64,000 bases of DNA. Source: Cytophagales bacterium (GTDB lineage: Bacteria > Bacteroidota > Bacteroidia > Cytophagales > Cyclobacteriaceae). Location of the stretch: contig JANYHI010000082.1 of the NCBI GenBank assembly GCA_025359125.1, forward strand, positions 37,117 to 101,116, given 5' to 3'. Below the pieces are notes generated by a model that worked only from the letters and a program-made list of their open reading frames with translations, made no database searches and was not told where the DNA came from. Made by a program: the position numbers and the translations under genes. Position 1 is the stretch's first letter, and every line of letters starts with the position of its first letter. Positions 35,187 to 43,229 of the stretch are shown here, piece by piece.

Positions 35187-37127
35187 TTAGCTATTAGGCA
35201 TCATAAAGTCAGGCCTAAACTGTTCTACAAACTCTTGAAGAGCCATTGAACCTTTATCACCTTCGCCATGCTTGCGCACAGATATTTTTCCTTCTGTTGC
35301 TTCTTTCTCTCCTACTATCAACATAAACGGCACCTTCTTAACTTCTGAGTCTCTTATTTTGCGACCTATTTTTTCATCGCGGTCATCTAAAAATCCTCGA
35401 ATGTCATGTTCCTTTAAGGTGTTTACAACTTGTTGAGCGTAATCATTAAACTTTTCAGAAATCGGCAAAACTGAGAACTGCTCTGGCGCAAGCCATAAAG
35501 GAAAATTACCCGCACAATGTTCTATCAATACCGCTACAAAACGTTCGAGCGACCCGAAAGGAGCCCGATGAATCATTACGGGAGTATGCTTTTGATTATC
35601 GGCTCCAACATATTCCAATTCAAATCGCTGTGGCAACTGATAATCTACTTGGATAGTGCCCAATTGCCAACTACGACCTAGGGCATCTTTTACCATAAAG
35701 TCAAGCTTAGGGCCATAAAAAGCTGCCTCACCTTTTACAGCCACAGTCTTCAAACCGCATTCATCGGCAGCTTCTTGAATCTGGCGACCAGCTATGTCCC
35801 ATTGTTCTTTTTCTCCAATATATTTTGCCTTGTTCTCAGGATCGGGAAGCGAAACCTGAGCGGTGTAATTTTCGAAACCAAGTGCTTTGAAAACAAAAAG
35901 AACCAGTTCAATTACTTTCACGAATTCGCCTTTAACCTGATCGGGCATACAAAAAATATGTGCATCATCTTGAGTAAACCCTCGAACTCTAGTGAGTCCA
36001 TGAAGTTCTCCGCTTTGCTCGTAGCGATATACTGTTCCAAATTCTGCCAGGCGCACGGGTAAATCTTTATAAGAGCGCGGTTTGAATTTATATATCTCGC
36101 AATGATGCGGGCAATTCATTGGCTTCAGGAAAAACTCTTCGCTTTCATCCGGAGTGTGGATGGGTTGAAAAGAATCTTTGCCATACTTTTCATAATGGCC
36201 GGAAGTAACATACAGTTGCTTGCTACCAATATGAGGTGTTACGACAGGATCATATCCCGCTTTTATTTGCGCTCTGCGCATGAATTGTTCGAGTCGCTCG
36301 CGGAGTACCGTTCCTTTTGGCAACCAAAGTGGCAAACCCATTCCTACTTTTTCAGAGAAGGCAAAAAGCTCCAACTCCTTTCCTAATTTTCTGTGATCTC
36401 TTTTCTTTGCCTCTTCTAGTAAAAAAAGATATTCTTCTAATTCTTTTTGTTTGGGGAAGGTGATGCCATAAATGCGCTTGAGCATTTTATTTTTCTCGTC
36501 CCCACGCCAATAGGCACCAGCAACACTCAATAATTTAATTGCTTTGATTGGTCCTGTGGTAGGGATGTGTGGCCCTCGACATAAGTCAACAAAATTACCT
36601 TGCTGATAAAAAGTAATTGATCCATCGGTAAGACTATCGATCAACTCAAGCTTATAGGGATCGCCCTTCGCGGTGAAATATTCAACGGCTTCTTTTTTAG
36701 AAACATCTCTTCTAACAAAAGCATTATTCTGCTTTGCCAACTCAATCATCTTCTTCTCTACAGCGGCCAACTCTTCATCCCCAAAAGGGGTATCGCCCAA
36801 ATCTACATCGTAATAAAATCCATTTTCTATAGGGGGCCCTATGCCAAATTTTGCTCCCGGATATAATGCTTCTAACGCTTCTGCAAATAAGTGGGCAGAC
36901 GAATGCCAGAATGCATATTTACCACTCTTGTCATTCCAGGTAAAAATCTTGATGGATGAATCTTGGTTGATTGGGCGGCTCAAATCCCAAATCTCTCCGT
37001 TCACTTCAATGGAGAGTGAGTTTCTTGCCAAGCCTTCACTAATACTTTGCGCGATTTCAATTCCTTTTATCCCTTGCGGAAATTCTTTCACACTGCCATC
37101 GGGTAGTGTAATTTTAATAATTGCCAT
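35187..37127 (-). CDS. thrS: Threonyl-tRNA synthetase
   Basis: The 646-residue enzyme has the normal full length. It starts with a TGS domain (residues 1-62), then the tRNA-editing SAD domain with [20 protein letters not shown]. The class II catalytic core holds [10 protein letters not shown], whose Cys near residue 338 is one of the zinc ligands. The anticodon-binding domain is at the C-terminus. It attaches threonine to tRNA-Thr. It heads the cluster with infC, rpmI and rplT. Confidence 0.96.
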   Translation of the reverse strand: MAIIKITLPDGSVKEFPQGIKGIEIAQSISEGLARNSLSIEVNGEIWDLSRPINQDSSIKIFTWNDKSGKYAFWHSSAHLFAEALEALYPGAKFGIGPPIENGFYYDVDLGDTPFGDEELAAVEKKMIELAKQNNAFVRRDVSKKEAVEYFTAKGDPYKLELIDSLTDGSITFYQQGNFVDLCRGPHIPTTGPIKAIKLLSVAGAYWRGDEKNKMLKRIYGITFPKQKELEEYLFLLEEAKKRDHRKLGKELELFAFSEKVGMGLPLWLPKGTVLRERLEQFMRRAQIKAGYDPVVTPHIGSKQLYVTSGHYEKYGKDSFQPIHTPDESEEFFLKPMNCPHHCEIYKFKPRSYKDLPVRLAEFGTVYRYEQSGELHGLTRVRGFTQDDAHIFCMPDQVKGEFVKVIELVLFVFKALGFENYTAQVSLPDPENKAKYIGEKEQWDIAGRQIQEAADECGLKTVAVKGEAAFYGPKLDFMVKDALGRSWQLGTIQVDYQLPQRFELEYVGADNQKHTPVMIHRAPFGSLERFVAVLIEHCAGNFPLWLAPEQFSVLPISEKFNDYAQQVVNTLKEHDIRGFLDDRDEKIGRKIRDSEVKKVPFMLIVGEKEATEGKISVRKHGEGDKGSMALQEFVEQFRPDFMMPNS

Positions 37128-37144
37128 AGTCCTTAATTGGATTG

Positions 37145-37172
37145 CAAATATGGGTTTTTAAACCATGCCAAA
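37145..37172 (-). promoter_or_regulatory. Candidate thrS promoter
   Basis: On the minus strand CATATTTG (37145-37152) matches TAnnTTTG at seven of eight positions. TTTG (37169-37172) lies 16 bp upstream of it. The thrS ATG follows 17 bp after the -7 box, giving a short leader with no room for a T-box. Confidence 0.4.
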
Positions 37173-37202
37173 GAAAGGCAACGGGTGGAAAAATGATACT
37201 TA

Positions 37203-39722
37203 TTAAAGTTGAATTTGGATGGTAAAGAACACACCGAATGATCTCACATTAGGAGCAATGTCTAAATAATTTAACCGGTGTATAAAATCAATTCGTAAGA
37301 ACTTGAAGATATTCTCTACGCCATACCCTACCTCAACATAAGGAACGAGAGGATCGAGCGGAAACGCCTCAAATCTAGCTTGGCCAGCCGGAGGCGGAAC
37401 AATTAACTCTTGGTTGCTTTGCTTTAGGCTACCAACTAGAATATTGGTAGTTGCCAACAATCTCCATTTTAATTTTTGAATTAACGGCAGCCTGTTTACA
37501 ATAAACCCTTCTAGGTTTTGCCGGTATTGAATAGAAGCATATTGATCGCTTACTAACTCACCAAAACGAAGCATATTAAAATTGACTGGATTATAAATAG
37601 GAGATTGATTACCTAAGTGAACCGCCAGAAGGGGATATGGAATTTTACCAAAAATTTTCTCGCCCGTTAGGTTTAAGTATCCATTTCCCAGCGGTCCCAT
37701 TTTAATTCTCTTGTATACATTAACTCTAAACTTGTCATACTCAAAATCTCCAAAAGAACTTTTGAAACCGTGGGTAAATCTAAAAGTAAATACAGGCCAC
37801 TTTTTTGCTTCGAGGGCAATGCGATCGTTATCGCTTTGAAGAAAAATTTCATCGCGTGCGTAGCGCGATTCTAAAAATACTTCTGTGGTCTTAAATGTTG
37901 TTGATGTACTCGTGGCATTGTTCGGATTATCAAAATATTCAAAAGGATAAGTTGGATCGAAATCCAATTGTTTCAAAACTACACGCTGGGTAAAACCTCT
38001 AAATAACTCTCGCTCAAAGGTGGCTCTGTATTCGTTGTAATAGAAGCTTCTATCATAACGACCCCATCGACTTGCATAGAGGAACAACGGAAAATCTGAA
38101 ACATAATCTTCATCTAGCCCCAATCGGTTTAACTCATGCCTTGCGCGAAAGGTAAGAGTCGTCCATCGTTTTCGATTTAATATCCGCTTAACGAAGGCTT
38201 GATATTTTACTTGTTGATCTTTGAAGCCATACGCCATCTGCGCACCCAACACCCACTTTCTGCTAAACTTAATATTTGTTTTAAAGCCTGCTTGCACGCG
38301 AAAGCCCTCTACATTATTGTAAGCGAAAGTGCCTAAGTAAGGACCTACAAAAACTTTTCCGGTTTTATAGTATCCATTTAAAATAAGCTTGAGAACATCT
38401 ACATAGGTTCGCACGATGGGAATATTCTTGATGGTATCGATCATGTGATACACATTTTTTTCTGTTTCACTTAGTGGCTCGTGGCGAAGGGTATCCCACG
38501 TTTTATCTTCTTCCTCTAGGTTTGCATCTTCTGCTTTTTCGATGGCACGATCAAAGAAAGAAACAGGCTTCGGTTTATTCACGATAAAGTTTTTATTGCT
38601 CACATAAAATTTTGCCAATAAACCAGCAGAGTTTGCGCTTATCTCTCCTACATCAATTAACACACGGCTTTTAACTGGCATCCACGCACCCCCTTCTACT
38701 TTTTCGTATTCATGTTGAATTTTTACCTTCTCGATAAAATTTATATTGGCAGAACTACCCATGGTGGCATCCATCTGTTTGACCGCGTACTCATCTTTGG
38801 TAATCCACATCGTTCCTGTAAAGGCCAGTGCTTGTGCATCTTTCGGAAAAAAATCTATACGATAACAGAAGTGGCCATCTAGTACTGCACTGTCAAGCAA
38901 TTCATAATCGTAATACGCGCGCCAACCATCTGCAATAGGCGATACGAAAGCCTTTCTTCCAAAGTTCAACCAGTTGTTATAAAAATTATAATCTTGCATA
39001 GAGGGGCCAACCATCTGCGCCAACAAATCACTGTAGTCTTCACCTAACACTCCATTGATTTTATTTTTAGAAATAATTTCTTTTTTGAAGCTTGGGTTAT
39101 CTCTGTAATAAATTTTAGAAACACTTTCAGAAATGTAAAGCGGTAAAATTGGTTTTCCGTCTTCACCGGCAATACGGTCCATACTATCTAATACTTGTGC
39201 AATCTTTCTCATGATCTTCTTCTCGCGAAGCTTTGCTGAGATATTATCTGCATCAATTTCCATTTTAGAATACGTGTCGTGCTCGTAACCCGATAGTTTT
39301 TTCTTATCGTTAATGTTTTTATTTTCTATCACCTTGCGTAAAATTGGGAAGGCGGGGTTTTCACCCGATTTGATGACTACCTCTTGGAGCTTAGTCACGT
39401 CTTCTATCAACTGAATATTGATTACCTGAACAATTCCTTTCTTGAATTTTTTAGCTCGCGGTTTATAGCCAATGTAGGTAGCCTGAATAGAATCTGTGGA
39501 AGTAATTGCTAATGCCCTGATCTTGAATTTACCATCAAAATCTGTGGTCATTCCATTTGATGTGCCTTTGAAAACCACATTTACAAAAGGAATAGGATCG
39601 CCTGTGGAAGCATCTGTTACCTTACCAGAAATGATTGTTTCTTGCGCTACGGACTTAACCAAAGAGGAAGAAAAAATAAAGATTAAAAAAAGTATCCTTT
39701 TAGGATCAAAAGCCCCTACCAT
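37203..39722 (-). CDS. DUF5686 and carboxypeptidase regulatory-like domain protein
   Basis: The 839-residue product has a signal sequence (residues 1-27, ending SVAQE). A carboxypeptidase regulatory-like domain follows (residues 30-115, ISGKVTDASTGDPIPFVNVV). The DUF5686 region then fills the rest of the protein, ending in an outer-membrane barrel that closes with FGVFFTIQIQL. This is a common Bacteroidota outer-membrane family related in its first domain to SusC/TonB-dependent receptors, but it has no TonB plug domain. Function is unknown; the barrel ending in an aromatic/hydrophobic strand suggests the outer membrane. Confidence 0.85.
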   Translation of the reverse strand: MVGAFDPKRILFLIFIFSSSLVKSVAQETIISGKVTDASTGDPIPFVNVVFKGTSNGMTTDFDGKFKIRALAITSTDSIQATYIGYKPRAKKFKKGIVQVINIQLIEDVTKLQEVVIKSGENPAFPILRKVIENKNINDKKKLSGYEHDTYSKMEIDADNISAKLREKKIMRKIAQVLDSMDRIAGEDGKPILPLYISESVSKIYYRDNPSFKKEIISKNKINGVLGEDYSDLLAQMVGPSMQDYNFYNNWLNFGRKAFVSPIADGWRAYYDYELLDSAVLDGHFCYRIDFFPKDAQALAFTGTMWITKDEYAVKQMDATMGSSANINFIEKVKIQHEYEKVEGGAWMPVKSRVLIDVGEISANSAGLLAKFYVSNKNFIVNKPKPVSFFDRAIEKAEDANLEEEDKTWDTLRHEPLSETEKNVYHMIDTIKNIPIVRTYVDVLKLILNGYYKTGKVFVGPYLGTFAYNNVEGFRVQAGFKTNIKFSRKWVLGAQMAYGFKDQQVKYQAFVKRILNRKRWTTLTFRARHELNRLGLDEDYVSDFPLFLYASRWGRYDRSFYYNEYRATFERELFRGFTQRVVLKQLDFDPTYPFEYFDNPNNATSTSTTFKTTEVFLESRYARDEIFLQSDNDRIALEAKKWPVFTFRFTHGFKSSFGDFEYDKFRVNVYKRIKMGPLGNGYLNLTGEKIFGKIPYPLLAVHLGNQSPIYNPVNFNMLRFGELVSDQYASIQYRQNLEGFIVNRLPLIQKLKWRLLATTNILVGSLKQSNQELIVPPPAGQARFEAFPLDPLVPYVEVGYGVENIFKFLRIDFIHRLNYLDIAPNVRSFGVFFTIQIQL

Positions 39723-39798
39723 AACTAAATTAATCCGCTAAAATAATTAAATAATTTATGCTTAAACCAGTATAATAGAAACTTATCATAAAATATTT

Positions 39799-40443
39799 TT
39801 AAAATTCCAGCGGCTGTTTATTACCCAAATGTTGCGGCATTGTTTTGAGTACATATAGATCTAAAACTGCTTTTGCTCTTGCAAACCATTCTCTAACATT
39901 CACCTTTATGGATGCATTTGCAGTTTTATCTAAGAGTGCAACCGCATCGATCTTATAAAAATTGCTGATGAACAATGCCCGATAACAATGAAACGGTTGA
40001 GTTACTATAATGATTTTGTTCTGTCCAAAAATTTCTTTACTACGAACAATAGAATCTAATGTTCTTAAGCCTGCAAAATCAAGAGTAATAGCTGTTGCCG
40101 GAACTCCCGCTTTCAACAGCGCCTTTCGCATTTCTGCAGGCTCATTATAATATTTCGTTCTATTATCGCCACTTAATAAAAAATGAATGGCCTTTCCTTC
40201 TTCATATAATTTCGCTGCTGCTATAATTCGTTCAAAAAAATAAGGATTAGGAGATCCATCGGTTAGCTTATTACTGGTACCCAATACCAAAGCAACGCTG
40301 CTATTTGGAAGGTTTTTAAAATTGGAAAGGATTTTAGCTTGCGTACTAGTGACCACCCAAATATTGGAAGCCAGAATAAAAAGAGAAGCAAAAAGCAAAA
40401 TCCAACCAAATACTCTTATTGCCTTTCGCAAGAAGTTGTTCAT
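39799..40443 (-). CDS. SanA/YdcF-like (DUF218) membrane protein
   Basis: The 214-residue protein has an N-terminal transmembrane helix (residues about 9-29, VFGWILLFASLFILASNIWV). A DUF218-type domain follows, with VALVLGTSNKLTDGSPNPYF, FLLSGDNRTKYYNEPAEMRK and IIIVTQPFHCYRALFI. This matches SanA, an envelope permeability factor of Gram-negative bacteria, thought to act on a cell wall or lipid precursor. The start is ATG 40443; a TTG 6 bases earlier is less likely. It follows the TrmH gene on the same strand by 28 bp. Confidence 0.8.
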   Translation of the reverse strand: MNNFLRKAIRVFGWILLFASLFILASNIWVVTSTQAKILSNFKNLPNSSVALVLGTSNKLTDGSPNPYFFERIIAAAKLYEEGKAIHFLLSGDNRTKYYNEPAEMRKALLKAGVPATAITLDFAGLRTLDSIVRSKEIFGQNKIIIVTQPFHCYRALFISNFYKIDAVALLDKTANASIKVNVREWFARAKAVLDLYVLKTMPQHLGNKQPLEF

Positions 40444-40471
40444 TAACAAAAAAATTAAAGCCGCTGTAAAA

Positions 40472-41158
40472 CTACTGAATCGAACGCAAAAACTGTTGCT
40501 CCAGCAGATCAGATCTTCTAACCATTTTTCGTAGCCAATGAAGGCGCAGTTCCTGAATTTCTGTAGTAGTTAACTGCCAGTTTATATCAGAAACACGCAA
40601 TTTTGAGACGATCGTGTTTAAGCAAATGGCTGCACTCACAGAAATATTAAAACTTTCAGTAAACCCAAACATCGGAATATTGACTTTTTGATCGGCATGG
40701 TTCAACGCAAAATCAGAAATGCCATCTAGCTCATTGCCCATTACCAATGCAATTTTTTGATCTATTGATACCTCCCTAATAGGAATGCCATCGGGTGATG
40801 GATCGGTGACTAAAATTTTATATCCTTCCGAGCGCAATTGCGAATAGCAAAGCTCTGTGTTGTTCTTATCTTTTTCTTTGTGCTTTATAATGTTGATCCA
40901 TTTGTCAGATCCTTTCAATACCTTTTTATTAACCGAATAGTGACTCGATTTTTCAATGACATGAAAATCTTGAATACCTAAACACTCGCAAGTGCGAACG
41001 GCCGCGCTGGCATTTTGCGATTGGAAAATATCTTCTAACACAAGCGTAACATGGCGAGTACGCTGAGATAATACACGCTCCATACCCTCTCTTCTTCTGT
41101 CAGTTACAAACTGAAGAAAATGATCAATTAATAGTTGTTGTTGTTCGGCCTTCATCAT
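40472..41158 (-). CDS. trmH: TrmH-type tRNA/rRNA 2'-O-methyltransferase
   Basis: The 228-residue SPOUT methyltransferase has the three conserved motifs: NASAAVRTCECLGIQDFHVI near residue 42, KIALVMGNELDGISDFALNH near 133, and NIPMFGFTESFNISVSAAI near 157. This pattern is that of TrmH, which methylates G18 of tRNAs using SAM, with a knotted fold. The extension at the C-terminus (LRLHWLRKMVRRSDLLEQQF) is also seen in TrmH. It overlaps no neighbour and faces the GH1 gene divergently. Confidence 0.88.
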   Translation of the reverse strand: MMKAEQQQLLIDHFLQFVTDRRREGMERVLSQRTRHVTLVLEDIFQSQNASAAVRTCECLGIQDFHVIEKSSHYSVNKKVLKGSDKWINIIKHKEKDKNNTELCYSQLRSEGYKILVTDPSPDGIPIREVSIDQKIALVMGNELDGISDFALNHADQKVNIPMFGFTESFNISVSAAICLNTIVSKLRVSDINWQLTTTEIQELRLHWLRKMVRRSDLLEQQFLRSIQ

Positions 41159-41208
41159 TTTAATTCCTTCAAAAGTAAATAAGAAGCAATCAAAATCAAT
41201 TCATTGTC

Positions 41209-41216
41209 TATTTTTG
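41209..41216 (+). promoter_or_regulatory. Candidate -7 element for the GH1 gene
   Basis: TATTTTTG matches TAnnTTTG exactly and lies 17 bp before the beta-glucosidase ATG. No TTTG was seen at the -33 position, so the promoter may be weak or activator-dependent. Confidence 0.35.
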
Positions 41217-41233
41217 ATGGCTATTTTTAAAAA

Positions 41234-42433
41234 ATGCAATATCACTTTCCTTCTGATTTTATATTTGGCACCAGTACCGCTGCTGCACAAATTGAAACAG
41301 CCTTTGAGCATGACTGGCAAGGTGCGAGAGCAAAGGATGGTTATATTTTTGATCGTACTACCGATCACGAAACAAGGTGGAAAGAAGATGTTGAAATCAT
41401 TTCTTCTTTAGCTCCTAACTACAGAATGGGTTTGATGTGGAGTAAACTACAAAGAGAACCGATGGGATCTTTACATCCTGAAACAGTTGCTCACTATCAT
41501 TTACTATTAAAAGAACTAAAAGACCGAGGCGTAAAAATAATGATGGTTCTCCATCACTTCACCAACCCGATATGGTTTGCAAAAATGGGAGGATGGGAAA
41601 AAACCACTAACATTATTTACTGGATCGACTTCGCTAAAAAAGTGGTAGATGAATTTGGCGATGATGTTAGCTATTGGAATACTTTCAACGAGCCCAACGT
41701 ATATGCTAGTTTCGGCTGGATTACCGGATATTTTCCTCCCTTTAAAAATAACCCTGTAGTAGCCGCCACGGTGGTAAAAAATATGGGCAAAGCACATGAC
41801 GAAATCTATGACTACATCAAACTAAAATTTCCTACTCAACCAATCGGCATTTCACACAACTGCAGTATTTTTTCTGCCGAAAATACGTTAGGTTGGTTTA
41901 CTTCAAAATTAAGTGATTGGTGGTTTATGGAGTGGGTTCCCGATCGTTTCAAGAAAGTAGATTTTTTCGGGATGAGTTATTATGCCCGCATTCCGCATGA
42001 CCCTTTGCCAATTACTTACTTAGAAAATCCTGAGAAGATTAAAAAGCTTGGCGTAGTGCATGATGATATGTGGGAATACCATCCGGAAGGAATGCGTACT
42101 TGCATTGATCGCTATTGGAAAAAATATCAGAAGCCAATCATCATTACCGAAAATGGAATTTGCCAATCAGCAGATGAATTAAGGCAACAGTCTATTTTCG
42201 ATTACGCTAAAATTTTACATCAGGCTCTTCAAGATGGAATTGAAATTAAAGGCTATTTCTATTGGAGCACATGGGATAACTTTGAATGGCACCTGGGCCC
42301 CACAAAACGATTTGGCTTATACGAAGTAGATTTAGAAACGAAAGAACGCAAAGCACGACCGAGCGCTGAGATTTTCAGAAAACTGGCGCATTATAAAATG
42401 ATTGAAGACCTGGCTTCAATTAATAGTTATTAG
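41234..42433 (+). CDS. Glycoside hydrolase family 1 beta-glucosidase-like enzyme
   Basis: The 399-residue protein has both GH1 catalytic motifs: the acid/base Glu153 in YWNTFNEPNVY and the nucleophile Glu306 in IIITENGIC. The N-terminal FPSDFIFGTSTAAAQIE and the C-terminal YWSTWDNFEWHLGPTKRFGL are also standard. It is somewhat shorter than typical GH1 enzymes of 440-480 residues, with shorter loops. It has no signal peptide, so it acts in the cytoplasm on imported beta-glucosides or beta-galactosides. No SusC/SusD genes are near it. Confidence 0.88.
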   Translation: MQYHFPSDFIFGTSTAAAQIETAFEHDWQGARAKDGYIFDRTTDHETRWKEDVEIISSLAPNYRMGLMWSKLQREPMGSLHPETVAHYHLLLKELKDRGVKIMMVLHHFTNPIWFAKMGGWEKTTNIIYWIDFAKKVVDEFGDDVSYWNTFNEPNVYASFGWITGYFPPFKNNPVVAATVVKNMGKAHDEIYDYIKLKFPTQPIGISHNCSIFSAENTLGWFTSKLSDWWFMEWVPDRFKKVDFFGMSYYARIPHDPLPITYLENPEKIKKLGVVHDDMWEYHPEGMRTCIDRYWKKYQKPIIITENGICQSADELRQQSIFDYAKILHQALQDGIEIKGYFYWSTWDNFEWHLGPTKRFGLYEVDLETKERKARPSAEIFRKLAHYKMIEDLASINSY

Positions 42434-42488
42434 CTTATAGCAATCATTGATAGTTGAAGAGTCCTCACCGATAACTATTAACTTAAAA

Positions 42489-43142
42489 CTAGTTCAACAC
42501 CCTCATCTCAACTCTCCTGTTCAATGCTTTTGCTTCTTCAGTGCCAGCGGTTGAAAGCGGTTGAGTTCCGCCAAATGCTTTTGTCTTTATGCGATCCTTC
42601 GCAATTCCTTTTGTGACCAAATATTTTTTTACAGCTTCTACCCTGTCTTGCGATAGTTGCATATTCTTTTCCGCATTGCCAATATTATCGGTGTGCCCCT
42701 CTAGCTGAATAATAATTTTTGAATTGTCTTTCATCATCGCTGCTACCTCATCTAAACTTGTATTCGATTTAGAATTGATAATGGCTCTGCCCATTTCAAA
42801 AATCAGATGATCGAGCCGAATAGCTCTACCTTTTGAAGTGAGAAGTATATTGCGTTGAATTCTATTCTTGACAGATTCCTTGGGATCTACAATAATTGTT
42901 TGCGGAATAAATCCTTCTGCCTCGGCAGTGATTTGATATTTGGAGGATCCAAAAATTCGAAAAGAAAAAGTACTGTCGGTAAAGTTTCCTGAAATACCCC
43001 CGGTAGGATAGCTCTTGTAACGAACGCCTGCTTTAATTCCTTTTCCTCCTATAGCATCTTGCACGTTGCCTTCAACCAAAATCTCTTGTGAAAAGAGACC
43101 TTCAGAAAATCCAAAAAAAATGATAACTAAAAAAAATTTCAT
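42489..43142 (-). CDS. OmpA-family peptidoglycan-binding protein
   Basis: The 217-residue product has a signal peptide (MKFFLVIIFFGFSEGLFSQ). A beta-sandwich resembling the carboxypeptidase regulatory-like fold follows (residues 22-92), then a C-terminal OmpA domain with LEGHTDNIGNAEKNMQLSQD near residue 148. It should bind peptidoglycan in the periplasm. It is a shorter relative of the PD40-OmpA protein at 20578 with the propeller missing. It converges with the GH1 gene. Confidence 0.85.
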   Translation of the reverse strand: MKFFLVIIFFGFSEGLFSQEILVEGNVQDAIGGKGIKAGVRYKSYPTGGISGNFTDSTFSFRIFGSSKYQITAEAEGFIPQTIIVDPKESVKNRIQRNILLTSKGRAIRLDHLIFEMGRAIINSKSNTSLDEVAAMMKDNSKIIIQLEGHTDNIGNAEKNMQLSQDRVEAVKKYLVTKGIAKDRIKTKAFGGTQPLSTAGTEEAKALNRRVEMRVLN

Positions 43143-43229
43143 TTCATGTAAGGCACTCTACGGATCTATTAACGAAATCAAAAAAAACTTTTCAACGCTC
43201 TAACCTAAAACGCTCTCCTCTATAAAAAA

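Noticed and set aside
42445..42480. Possible weak hairpin (TTGATAGTT ... AACTATTAA) between GH1 and OmpA genes
   Set aside because: The stem is short, imperfect and AT-rich with a long loop, and no clear T run follows.
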